Part shown: one piece after another, positions 1 through 9,212 of the stretch | How positions within the stretch are numbered: the stretch's first letter is position 1 | How the letters are laid out: each line of letters opens with the position of its first letter | Assembly: GCA_014526335.1 (NCBI GenBank) | Contig: JACTAT010000286.1 | Location: 434,001-498,000, forward strand | Direction: 5' to 3' | Source of the DNA: Chrysaora quinquecirrha | Taxonomy: Eukaryota > Cnidaria > Scyphozoa > Semaeostomeae > Pelagiidae | DNA: 64,000 nt | Notes under the pieces: model-generated | Database searches by the model: none | Told to the model about the DNA's origin: nothing | The model's input: only the letters and a program-made list of their open reading frames with translations | Made by a program: the position numbers and the translations under genes

Positions 1-194
1 GACTTTTTAAAGGGCTACTATCACCATATTGTTTTTTTGTTTTCTGGAGTAGTTTTGAGTGCCAAAACACTTATCGTAACTTTTAAATTTTACAATTGCT
101 TAGTTAACACACTTTTTGACACCCTCCAAAGTGCAAAATTCAGGGAAAAATGCTTAAGAGGAGGACTGGGTCCAGGCATCCTGTGACATAGATC

Positions 195-287
195 GGCCAG
201 GTGAATAACGCGGACCCTGCGGACCTCGCGGACCTGCCTGTTTTGGTCCGCGACATGTGGGTCCACGTTATTCACTTTTGCTTGGCC
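195..287. repeat. Short palindrome built on the AATAACGCGGACC motif
   Basis: GGCCAGGTGAATAACGCGGACC on the left is mirrored by GGTCCACGTTATTCAC and then TTGGCC on the right, with a loop rich in further GCGGACC copies. The same motif recurs near 290, 610, 665, 990 and 1025 in alternating orientation. The first 190 bases hold nothing else I can support. Confidence 0.7.
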
Positions 288-358
288 AAAATGAATAACG
301 CGGACCTTCTTGATTTCGCGGACCTTGAAATTATATCTTCTTGTTAAGAATGAAAGTA

Positions 359-1310
359 CTTCCGATTAATTGATTGTCGTATCTATGTTTCTTTTATTGG
401 ATGGCAAGCATCACTTAAGCTTTCGTTTATTGTTTCAAAATTTAGGCCGACTTCGTTATCAAAGAAAATTTCGGTGATCAAAACAGGGCGGTTTTGAAAT
501 CGTAGACAATAAACATAAGGCAAATGTTTTACTTCATCTCCTTCAATTTAATACTGATCTTTTTCTAGACAGTTGACTTCAAGTTGACTTCAGTCGACCA
601 CGATTCGCAACAAGCAAGGCCCGTAATCTCGAAGGTCTGCGTTATTCATTTTCCCCTTATGCAAAAATGAATAACGCGGACCTTCTGATTTCGCAGACCA
701 TTGTTCAATTGTTCAATTCTGTTTTCTTAGCACTCGCTTCGCTACCTTCATTGAATTGTCCTAGTCATTTTATGTATCTCAAAACAATCCTTTTCTCATA
801 TTTTCACAATCTCTCAAGAACGAAATCTCATTGAAAATTTAGGCCATTGCCGTTTCAAAACTTTGAAATATCTGGTGATCAAGATAGGACGGTTTTCTCA
901 ACAAACAGAAAGTAAATTGAAGGTAGGTAGCGAAGCGAGTGCTAAGAAAACAGAATTGAACAATTGAACAATGGTCCGCAAAATCAGAAGGTCCGCGTTA
1001 TTCATTTTTGCATAAGTGGAAAATGAATAACGTGGACCTTCGAGATCACGGGCCTTGCTTGTTGCGAATCGCGGTCGACTGAAGTCAACTCGAAGTCAAC
1101 TGTCTAGAAAAAGTCAGTATTAAATTGAAGGAGATGAAGTAAAACATTTGCTTTATGTTTATTGTCTACGATTTCAAAACCGCCCTGTTTTGATCACCGA
1201 AATTTTCTTGATAACGAAGTCGGCCTAAATTTTCAAACAATAAACGAAAGCTTAAGTGATGCTTGCCGTCCAATAAAAGAAGCATAAATACGACAATTAA
1301 TGGAAATCAG
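359..1310. repeat. Foldback element with ~390 bp inverted arms
   Basis: The left arm (about 359-747) and right arm (about 921-1310) are reverse complements with few mismatches, around a ~175 bp spacer. Matching blocks include the GGCAAGC.CACTTAAGCTTTCG stretch, the CAAAACAGGGCGGTTTTGAAA stretch, and TAGCGAAGCGAGTGCTAAG near the centre. No coding capacity is visible. The size and symmetry suggest a non-autonomous foldback element or a large MITE. The right arm ends only ~30 bases before the left palindrome of the Rep/transposase element, so that element landed beside it. Confidence 0.85.
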
Positions 1311-1339
1311 TTATTATTTTTCCATAATATTCTATACTA

Positions 1340-1591
1340 CAATCTCGGACAAAACTCAGGAGACAAACATGGAAAAATGTCCATCTTTTAACATATCGCC
1401 CCCTTCCCCCCAGAATCAATATTGTTGTAGCAAAAAAATAGCTGAAATATCAACGACAATCTGCAAGACATCACAGAAACCCAACATTGCATTGGGGGAG
1501 AGGGGAGTATTCATTTTTCTCCTATTTTATACAGTGTATTTCTAAATTGATGACAATTTACAAATGTCTCATTGAGTTTTGTCCGGGATTG
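1340..1591. repeat. Left palindromic terminal repeat R of element A
   Basis: The repeat begins CAATCTCGGACAAAACTCA and ends TGAGTTTTGTCCGGGATTG, an outer inverted pair of ~19 bp. A second inner pair is C-rich (CCCCCTTCCCCCC then ATCAATATTGTTG) against CAACATTGCATTGGGGG. The whole can fold as a long hairpin, like parvoviral or other hairpin telomeres. On the inner side the palindrome extends as GATTGTC. Confidence 0.85.
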
Positions 1592-1776
1592 TCTTATAAA
1601 ATAGATTCTCACTTTTACAATAGTTTCCACAGTTACTTGCAACAAACCATTATAGAACTATAATTTAAGTGTAATATAAACATTGTCACGTGATCAGGAA
1701 AATAATTGTTTTACAACCAACAACAACATCACTTATCAATTGTTACGCGTTGTCTTAAAAAATCTCATTTGAGAGA

Positions 1777-2847
1777 ATGGCTGGGCGAAAGGCTATCAAG
1801 TCAGAAACAAGGGCTTATATAAAATTCATGAAGAATACAAATGTTAATGAACTTTCGAAAGAAACAGGAGTGTCTAGGGCACATATTTATAGATTATGGA
1901 AGGAACCTGTTGGCATGAAAGCGAGGTCAAGAAAAGGAGTTGGTGGACGACCAAAGAAGTTAACGGCTTGGGACGAAAGAAGGTTAATTCGCTTGATTAA
2001 AAAACTGAGAATGCAGAACCCTAACTGGACGACAAAAAGACTGATGGAGCAAGCCGATATTCGAAATGTTTCTGTTCGTACTATAAGAAGGCTATTAAAT
2101 AGAAATGGCTATTATTATCTACAGGCACGGAAAAAAGGACTTCTAACTACAAAGGATCGGAAAAAACGTGTTGAATTTGCCAAGCGAGTACTGCGAGACT
2201 ATTCTGAGGATATCTGGAGCAATAAAATAGCTTTTTATTTAGATGGAGTTGGGTTTATCTATAAACGCAATCCAGCAGATCAATCCTTAGCACCAAGTGG
2301 CAGAATTTGGCGTCAAAAACGCGAAGGACTTTCACCAGGGTGTACTGCTAAAGGAAGCGCTTGTGGTACAGGAGGAAATTACGTCCATATGCTGGTAACA
2401 ATCACTTATGGAAAGGGTGTAACGTTCATGGAAACTTACGAAAAAATGAATGGTGAATATTTTGCTGACTTTTTGAGAAGGAATTTCCAAACACTTGTAG
2501 ATAAATCAGGCAAGGGTTCACGGCTTTGGGTTCAAGATGGGGACCCTTCCCAGAATTCAAAGAAATCAAAACAGGCTCAAATGGAAGTCAATTCAGAATT
2601 ATTTGCGATTCCGCCAAGAAGTCCGGACTTGAATCCGATCGAAAACCTTTTCAAGATTGCTAAAGATAAATTGAAAGAAGACGCGATTTCACGAGGTATC
2701 AATTTGGAAACTAAAGACGACTTCGAGAAAAGAATACGAGATACTTTACTATCAATATCAGTTGAAACAGTTGATAAAATCATTCTGTCTATGAATGGAC
2801 GCTTACAGAAGATAATAGAAAAGGGTGGGGATCGCCTTAAGTATTAA
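1777..2847 (+). CDS. IS630/Tc1-type DD34E transposase (intact)
   Basis: A single 356-residue open frame from ATG at 1777. Residues ~1-45 form a helix-turn-helix (VNELSKETGVSRAHIYRLW). A GRPKK basic linker sits at ~57-61, and a second winged-helix or HTH at ~64-135 ends in the YLQARKKGLL block usual before the catalytic core. Catalytic candidates are D156 (FYLDGVGF), D254 (WVQDGDPSQNS) and E289 (SPDLNPIEN). The last two have 34 residues between them, the Tc1 spacing. Such enzymes cut and paste DNA into TA. The QDGDPSQNS box differs from the QDNDPKHT usual in Tc1, so this is a distinct lineage. It starts ~185 bp inside the left palindrome and converges on Rep. No introns or breaks are seen. Confidence 0.93.
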   Translation: MAGRKAIKSETRAYIKFMKNTNVNELSKETGVSRAHIYRLWKEPVGMKARSRKGVGGRPKKLTAWDERRLIRLIKKLRMQNPNWTTKRLMEQADIRNVSVRTIRRLLNRNGYYYLQARKKGLLTTKDRKKRVEFAKRVLRDYSEDIWSNKIAFYLDGVGFIYKRNPADQSLAPSGRIWRQKREGLSPGCTAKGSACGTGGNYVHMLVTITYGKGVTFMETYEKMNGEYFADFLRRNFQTLVDKSGKGSRLWVQDGDPSQNSKKSKQAQMEVNSELFAIPPRSPDLNPIENLFKIAKDKLKEDAISRGINLETKDDFEKRIRDTLLSISVETVDKIILSMNGRLQKIIEKGGDRLKY

Positions 2848-3145
2848 CTAAGAACAACAATTAGTCGTTCAATGAAAAATAAGTTCTGCTTTAAGATTTT
2901 TGTTTGTTCCAAATGTGTAGCACTGTATCTATCCAAGCCATAATTCTTATATAATTTTTCTTAAATGTTACAATTGCAATGCTTTACGAAAGAAAAGCAC
3001 ATTTCTTATGTCACATATTCCATGTATTTTGTTCAACTCTCTATGCATTAGTCATATTCGGGCTCTTGATTTTAATTAAACGTATACACGTTGTAGGTAT
3101 AATGATATAGCCTGTCTGATAGATTTACTTCGCCAACATTCACCT

Positions 3146-3414
3146 ACGGTTAACCCCGGTTAACCGTACGGTTAACCCCACGATTAACCCCCCTTTTGAG
3201 ATAAATTCCATATGAACTTCAATGGAAATCAACGGTTAACCACGGTTAACCCCCCAAATTATAAAATAATCTATATTAACTTTATTAAAAAAGAGGGGTT
3301 AACCGTTGAAATGCTTTTTGCATGCATGTATCAGTGTTTAATTACATACTTACGAGGGGTTAACCGTAGGGTTAACCGTGGGGTTAACCGAACGGTTAAC
3401 CGTGACAATTAACC
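3146..3414. promoter_or_regulatory. Iteron cluster GGTTAAC between the convergent genes (element A)
   Basis: About nine copies of GGTTAACC or GGTTAAC (near 3148, 3158, 3170, 3235, 3244, 3298, 3358, 3369, 3381 and 3393) plus ATTAACCC variants occur in 270 bp, between the transposase stop and the Rep stop. An equivalent cluster occupies the same slot in each family B unit. Repeated short motifs beside a Rep gene are typical binding sites for replication initiators. That role is inferred from position and conservation. Confidence 0.7.
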
Positions 3415-3532
3415 CCTGCATATATATATTTAGTTATCTTAAAAAGACTACTTCTAATACTTTCTATCTGTTCATCTCAGTTTCCATGTGTTCATAAACA
3501 TTGAAAATCAGTCATAACAGTCAAAACAAAAT

Positions 3533-4918
3533 CTAAATATCGTTGCCAAGAAGCACCAATTCTGAGAAGCATTTGCCACAAGGAGACAAGTCCTTTTGCT
3601 GTTCCTGTGGAATCTGGTGACTGAAGGTGAAAACTTGCCAACGTGCAGCCATCATTTCGTTCTCCCTTTCGTCGATCGTATTGTATTTTCCAGCATATGT
3701 GATGGGAGATTTGCTTGTCGCAAATATGGGCGTATCTTTCTGAAGAAATATGTCTTTAGCATATGTTGTTTTTGGAGCAGGGAAATGTATGGGCTGCCCC
3801 TCCAGAAGTGAAAGGAAATCCTTCCAGGCTATGACCTCATTACTCCAGCGAAAATCGTTGAGAAATATAATTTCCGCTCTTTCCACCCCCAACCATGCGT
3901 AGCTTGTTGTTGCTGGATTTTGAAAAGCCTCAAAAATCGTTGTCAATGGTGACAGCAGAAATGTTTTTCCGCAGTTTGCCGGTCCAACAATCATGATATT
4001 TCGGAATTTCCCCCGACCTTTTTGCAGGAGGTTCCTTAGAGCTGCTGCAAAGACGTAAGGATGGAGGTCATTTTGCTTAAGCACTTGATTTGCGCACTTC
4101 AGCCACTCACCTGCACAACCATCGACACAATTCGCATGCTCTGATGTATGTCTTATAACTTCCATTCTGGAACAGCTTTCTCTCTCAATGGTACAACCGG
4201 CCTCATCCATTTTCCATGTTGTAGATATGAGCTCTTGCAAACCTTTCTCTGATTTTGCAAGAATATACTCCGCCAGGTCTTTCCTGCCCTCGGCCTTTTG
4301 CTCGTTTGCTAAAGCTAATAGCTCTACATCACGTTTTATTTTATTTTTCAACAAAATCTCTGAAACTTCGAGATTACTGAGCCTTCTTTTTCTGTCCGAC
4401 GGTTTTTTGGAGCTTACGCCGGATGGACCAGGACCTTCACCTGGGCCAGCAGGTTTGTGCTGCGCAGACTTACGGCGAAGAGCTCTTGTGCAGGCTTTCG
4501 TTTTTGGGGATCGAGCGTCTTGCAAATTTGGATGCAGATCGCTGTGCAAGGCTTGGTCATCTTCTTTTGTGGCATACTTGTAAGCCGAGTAGTAATTGTC
4601 GTGTGAAGATGAAAAATGCACTGAAATGCCATGTTCTTTGATTAAAAAGTTCTTTGCAGACTTCCATCTTTTCTGCTGGGTCAGCTTCAAGGCCATATGA
4701 TAATGGGTAGCGCCGTCTGCATGCTTCTCGGCGCTACACACCCAGTGCTTTATTCTTGCTTTACCATTACTCTCATGATGAAAACTATTCACAACTGAGT
4801 CTGAAAATGAATCTCTTGTTGGAAATTTTTCCAAATCTGCGCGGCTATAAGTAATTAAATACGTGCTCCTCACGGTTCTATAATGTAATTCCTCTCCATC
4901 ATTAACAGAATTCGCCAT
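3533..4918 (-). CDS. Rep protein: HUH endonuclease plus superfamily 3 helicase (intact)
   Basis: 461 residues from ATG at 4918, unbroken. Residues ~16-120 are a rolling-circle HUH domain: motif I STYLITYS (18-25), the HUH metal motif HYH (72-74) and a YxxK nicking motif YATK (115-118, Tyr115 the likely nucleophile). A basic, proline-rich linker (130-180) leads to an S3H helicase: Walker A GPANCGKT (312-319), Walker B IIFLND (350-355), motif C IFATSK (398-403). A CGKC pair lies near the C-terminus. This two-domain layout is shared by CRESS-DNA virus Reps and parvovirus NS1, which nick and unwind DNA at hairpins or origins. Here the gene sits in a transposon with an IS630 transposase rather than beside a capsid gene. 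A viral origin of the Rep is plausible, but no capsid gene is seen. Confidence 0.93.
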   Translation of the reverse strand: MANSVNDGEELHYRTVRSTYLITYSRADLEKFPTRDSFSDSVVNSFHHESNGKARIKHWVCSAEKHADGATHYHMALKLTQQKRWKSAKNFLIKEHGISVHFSSSHDNYYSAYKYATKEDDQALHSDLHPNLQDARSPKTKACTRALRRKSAQHKPAGPGEGPGPSGVSSKKPSDRKRRLSNLEVSEILLKNKIKRDVELLALANEQKAEGRKDLAEYILAKSEKGLQELISTTWKMDEAGCTIERESCSRMEVIRHTSEHANCVDGCAGEWLKCANQVLKQNDLHPYVFAAALRNLLQKGRGKFRNIMIVGPANCGKTFLLSPLTTIFEAFQNPATTSYAWLGVERAEIIFLNDFRWSNEVIAWKDFLSLLEGQPIHFPAPKTTYAKDIFLQKDTPIFATSKSPITYAGKYNTIDERENEMMAARWQVFTFSHQIPQEQQKDLSPCGKCFSELVLLGNDI

Positions 4919-5276
4919 TTTTCTTTCTCACGGAAATATTTTATTTCATAACAGAAACAACGAAAACACGCAGGCAGTTCTATTTGATCTGATTTATTTA
5001 TCGGGCTCCTTCTGCTACAGGTGTGGGATAAAAATTGATTTAATATCTGATAAGTGATGCGACGCGATTTGACGAAAATGGATGAAATCGGCCCGGGCAT
5101 AGATCCTTGTTAACAGCTATTCAGCATCACCGAAAAGTGCAGCGGCGACGAAAAATAAATTTTCAGCACCCAAAACAGGCATTCTATCTAAGTTTGCTTT
5201 GATTCGAAACGAAAATAAAAAAATTATTATCCTTCTCTAATGCACTAAGGGATATGCTCTTATCGAAGGTCATAGA
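4919..5276. other. Non-coding stretch between the Rep start and the right palindrome
   Basis: AT-rich DNA that must hold the Rep promoter. I see no convincing ORF and no match to the small ORF found at this position in family B units. Confidence 0.5.
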
Positions 5277-5528
5277 CAATCTCGGACAAAACTCAGGAGA
5301 CAAACATGAAAAAATGTCCATCTTTTAACATATCGCCCCCTTCCCCCCAGAATCAATGTTGTTGTAGCGAAAAAATAGCTGAAATATCAACGACAATCTG
5401 TAAGACATCACAGAAACCCAACATTGAATTGGGGGAGAGGGGAGTATTCATTTTTCTCCTATTTTATACAGTGTATTTCTAAATTGATGACAATTTACAA
5501 AAGTCTCATTGAGTTTTGTCCGGGATTG
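5277..5528. repeat. Right palindromic terminal repeat R of element A
   Basis: The same orientation and length as the left R (252 bp), with only a handful of mismatches, so the pair looks like direct repeats. Because each copy is palindromic the element also has inverted ends. The inner side begins GACAATC, extending the palindrome as the left copy does. Confidence 0.85.
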
Positions 5529-5647
5529 TGAAAGGCTTGTCCTGCCTGTGCATACCATGCAATCAGGAACAAGCTTCCAACACACAAGCAAGTTGGATTT
5601 TAAGAAGATAACTGATTGCTAGTATTTGCAGATTTTTGAAAATAACA

Positions 5648-6845
5648 TCAATGTATTGATTGATAGTTTAAGTATTTGCATAATTTGCTATGGCACTTAC
5701 TGTATGTCTGATACACTCTTGCACTCCTCACAGTTGCTTCTCCGTTCTCGAACTTTTGGTATGTTATTGTAACTTTTAGTTTACCATTGAAATCATTCAC
5801 GCTATCCCAGAACAAGTTTTCATTGAAATGAAGCATTGAAAGTCTTAAAACAAAAGAGTCATATAATTATTTATGTGGCAATTGAGTGGGCATTATTTGT
5901 TTCAATTTTAAAATCCAAGTCTTCTTTCACTTCTATATTTATACCCTTTGATGTCTGTAGTATATGGAAAGCAATATTGCTAATAAATTGATTTGATCTA
6001 ATGCTAATTACAAATAATTAACATAATAATTAAATAATAATCTAATAATAATTAAAAATGATAACATTAGATTTCCAGCTGGTATCTGTGTTCCAGGCAT
6101 ATTTTGTTGACTCTTTCGATGTTTCTACTTTTCTACAAGCACTGTTTGTACAGGTTGACTCGATTATTATCATGCTGCCAACAGTCAATGTCTTTATGAC
6201 TGGATGATCTGCTTTGCAGGAGTGACAGAAAGAGAATAGCTGCAGCAACTCAGATAAAAACACAATGAACTTTCTCCCTGATTTCACATCATTTTCCGAA
6301 GAATATCTAATGAAAAAGAATAGTTTGTCACTACAGGTTATAAAAGGTATAGTTGAAATAAGGTTACAAAACTTTGTTGTAGATGTACTCACATTTCTTG
6401 AAATTCATCCAAAGTTTCATTATCACCATCATCAGATTTCTCTTCTTCAAAATCAATATCAACATTCACTTCATCTTCAGAACTTGAAAAATCATATTTA
6501 AAATCTGTTTGACAACTATTTACATTCACTTCACTATTTACAATATCTCCAATAATTTCAGTTGAGTCTTTTATCAGATTATTATTAATTTCATTCTATA
6601 ATGCATTGTTTGGTGCAAGAAAAATAGATTGTGAGCTACAAAACACCTGAAATTTAATATAACACGACACTGAAATTTGTTGTGTTAATCATATCTCCAT
6701 GTTCTGACCAAGAAATTTCTAAAGTTTGGTGTCCTTCCAACAACGAATCTTCCAAAAAAGGGTCTGGATAATTTTCAAAAAAGTGCACCTGAGAAGAGGC
6801 CTGCCAGAACAGTTGTGAGAGAAACTGCACTTGTGACAAAACCAA
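5648..6845 (-). pseudogene. Decayed gene of a dispersed repeat family, C4 zinc-finger region
   Basis: Minus-strand pieces share one gene order. At 6654-6845 is a segment with FFENYPDPFLEDSLLEGH. At about 6409-6560 is an acidic exon (SSEDEV, DFEEEKSDDGD) ending in a GT donor. At 6046-6392 are KFIVFLSELLQLFSFCHSC, then CTNSAC, then IPAGNLMLS in a shifted frame. At 5648-5836 is MLHFNENLFWDS, then a lysine-rich sheet-like region. I recognise the order (acidic N-terminus, FIVFES-like block, two CxxC pairs, PAGN, HFNEN) as an uncharacterised family repeated in cnidarian genomes. At least one frameshift and a large internal loss are present. The first piece overlaps the P-like transposase on the other strand and could instead be its shadow. 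Confidence 0.4.
6010..6058. repeat. AATAAT-type microsatellite
   Basis: Imperfect runs of ATAATTA/AATAATA in AT-only sequence. Confidence 0.6.
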
Positions 6846-9130
6846 CGTGTTACTACAAGGATTTTAGAGATTTAAGTTCTAGGGTAAAGAAGCTGGCCCT
6901 AAAGGATTGGCATGTTTCTTATGCAGAAGATAAATTAGAAATAAAGAAATATCAGACACCCTACATCCTTCCAAAATTTTGCATCACAATTGATGATGAA
7001 CTTTCCTACAGGGTTTCTGTATTTAACTGGCAAATCCCAGTTAATCATTTCATTTACAGAGATTTCAAAAGAACTGTGAGATTAGTAACTGTGTCTGATT
7101 TGATCAGAAATTTAGACAGTGCCATAATTTGTGATGGGTATAATGTTGAAAGTTATTGTGGAGGATCTATCAGGCACTGTATTCCTGAAGAATCAAATGA
7201 GCAAACTTTGAACAGCTTGCCATTTCAAGCAAAGTATTTTTATTGTGCTAATGAATGTCAAGTTCTGATAAGAACTGAATTGAAATGTACTTATTGCACA
7301 TACCAAGAAACAGGATATGAGAAGAACAAAAAAAGCTTGCAAAAAGGCAAGCTATACCTGCAAAACCAAAAGCTCCAGTAAGTCTCACCTCTGCAAAGCG
7401 ATTGAAACTAACACTTCAGGCAAATAGGTTACAATGTCGCCTTCTGGAATCCAAGATCAAAGAGATGAAGGAAAAATCTCACAACATAGTGTTCCACTTA
7501 ATTCAGATCTCAGCCATGATATTCTTGGTTTGATTACAAAGCATGGGGATACTATGAACCCTTTCATGAAGCTGTTTTGGCAGCAACAGCAGATAAATTC
7601 TTCCAGGAGTACAAAAGGGCATAGGTATCACCCAATGATTATTAGGTGGTGTCTCTCAATAGCGTCAAAGTCGGGAGCAGCCTATGACAAACTGCGTGGG
7701 ACATTTAAAGGAACAGGTACCTTAGAACTACCAAGCAAAAGAACATTAAGAGACTATAGTAATGCCATCAAGCCAAAAACCGGTTTCAGTCCTGAAATTG
7801 TTAGCTATTTAGCAGATCTGGTCAAAGATTTCACATCAGTTGAAGGATTTGTGGGAATTCTCTTTGATGAGATGAAAGTACAGAGTGGTCTCGTGTTTGA
7901 CAAAAGCACAGGAGAACTTATAGGATACGTAGACCTGGGTGATCCCGATATCAATTATGCCACCCTAGAAAAGCAAGATCAAATAGCCACACATGCCCTT
8001 GTTTTAATGGTAAAAGGCATATGCAGCAAGTTGCAATTTGTATTGGGCTATTTTGCAACCTCATTAGTCACATCTGTCCAATTGTTTCCGGTATTCTGGA
8101 AAGCTGTGGCTATTCTGGAAATGCGTTGCAAATTATCAGTTGTATTCACAACTGCAGATGGGGCTTCTCAGAACAGGCGCTTTTTTAAAATGCATGAGGA
8201 AATGAATGAAACCAATGGCAAAAATGTTACATACAAAGTTCAAAATAAGTATGCTGTGGAGAGAGACATAGACTTTTTCAGTGATGCTCCTCATCTTTTG
8301 AAAACAAGTAGAAACTGTTTGTTTAACTCAGGTTCTGGGCATCATAGTAGGTACATGTGGAACAATGGTTCTGATTTACTTTGGACACACATAGTTAGTG
8401 CTTTTTACAAAGACCAAGAAAATGGCCTTCATTTACTTCCAAGGCTTTCTTCAGATCACATTAAACTGAACTCTTATCCGTAATGAAAGTTAGCCTTGCA
8501 GCCCAAGTCTTGAGTCAGACCATGGCCACAGTATTAAAAGAGTTTCATGGAGATAACACACTGGCAACTGCAAAATTCTGTGAAATGTTAAATAGCTACT
8601 TTGATTGCTTTAATGTCAGAAGCACAAAGGAGGGTTATTTTCAGAGAAACAGCAATTTAGCTCCTTACAGAGAAGTTACAGACAGCAGATTTCAGTGGTT
8701 GGAAACAGATTTCCTTGGCTATTACCCTGCTTGGAAAGAAAGCATTGAAAGAAGGGAAGGATCATTTGATGACAATGCACGTGCCAAAATGTTTATATCT
8801 TGGCAAACTCATGAAGGTCTACAGATCAGTGTCTATTCCCTTATTGGTCTTGTCAAATTCTTGCTTCAAAATGGTGCAAATTACATATTATCAAGCAAAT
8901 TCTGCCAGGATACAGTTGAGGAGCATTTTGGTCGTCAGAGAGCATTAGGTCGCAGATGTGACAATCCAAACATTCGAGACTTTGGGTACAATGAGAAAAA
9001 ATTGCGGATACAGAAGTATATGTCGCCTAACATGACAGGTAATACAAGTGGCAGAAAACAGAACAAAAGAGAAACGCAATGGAAAAACATCACAAATGAG
9101 CCTATTGCTAAAAGAAGAAAAATTACTTAA
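6720..9130 (+). pseudogene. P-element/THAP9-like transposase, frameshifted
   Basis: Successive plus-strand frames make one P-type transposase. FLKFGVLPTTNLP near 6720 resembles the closing AVPT box of a THAP domain. 6815-7381 carries a CNECQ...CTYC cysteine set. A leucine-rich coiled coil (RLKLTLQANRLQCRLLESK) spans ~7400-7490 in another frame. The RNase-H-like core runs 7495-9130. Catalytic candidates are all kept: D in ILFDEMKVQ, D in TTADGASQNRRFF, and E in QDTVEEHFGRQR. P-type enzymes cut DNA and use GTP. Breaks: a frame change near 7380, one near 7495, and a single-base loss near 8480, where the frame ends SYP-stop and resumes as MKVSLAAQVL. It converges on the zinc-finger gene 83 bp away. 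Confidence 0.8.
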
Positions 9131-9212
9131 AAATGCAAAAACAAAAGCTTAGAGTTTGTTTGTTTTGTTTTATTTTCATATTACTTTAATTTAGCTATGT
9201 GAATTAATAGTG

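Larger units (their letters stand above)
1340..5528. mobile_element. Complete Rep plus IS630/Tc1-transposase element (family A)
   Basis: A 4189 bp unit is bounded by two direct 252 bp repeats (1340-1591 and 5277-5528), and each repeat is itself an imperfect palindrome. Between them lie an intact plus-strand DD34E transposase, a cluster of GGTTAAC motifs, and an intact minus-strand HUH/S3H Rep. The left outer edge is preceded by TA, the expected IS630/Tc1/mariner target. The right edge reads TG, perhaps a mutated TA. The layout mirrors each unit of the array at 32.3-48.7 kb although the proteins have clearly diverged, so the gene pair and its ends have been inherited together. It is not an LTR retrotransposon: no reverse transcriptase is present. 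Confidence 0.85.

Noticed and set aside
4188..4641. Plus-strand ORFs of 131 and 72 codons
   Set aside because: They are antisense shadows of the intact Rep gene and carry no recognisable motif.
1340..5528. Reading the 252 bp direct repeats as LTRs of a retrotransposon
   Set aside because: No reverse transcriptase, integrase or gag motifs lie between them, each repeat is itself palindromic, and the internal genes are a DNA transposase and a Rep.
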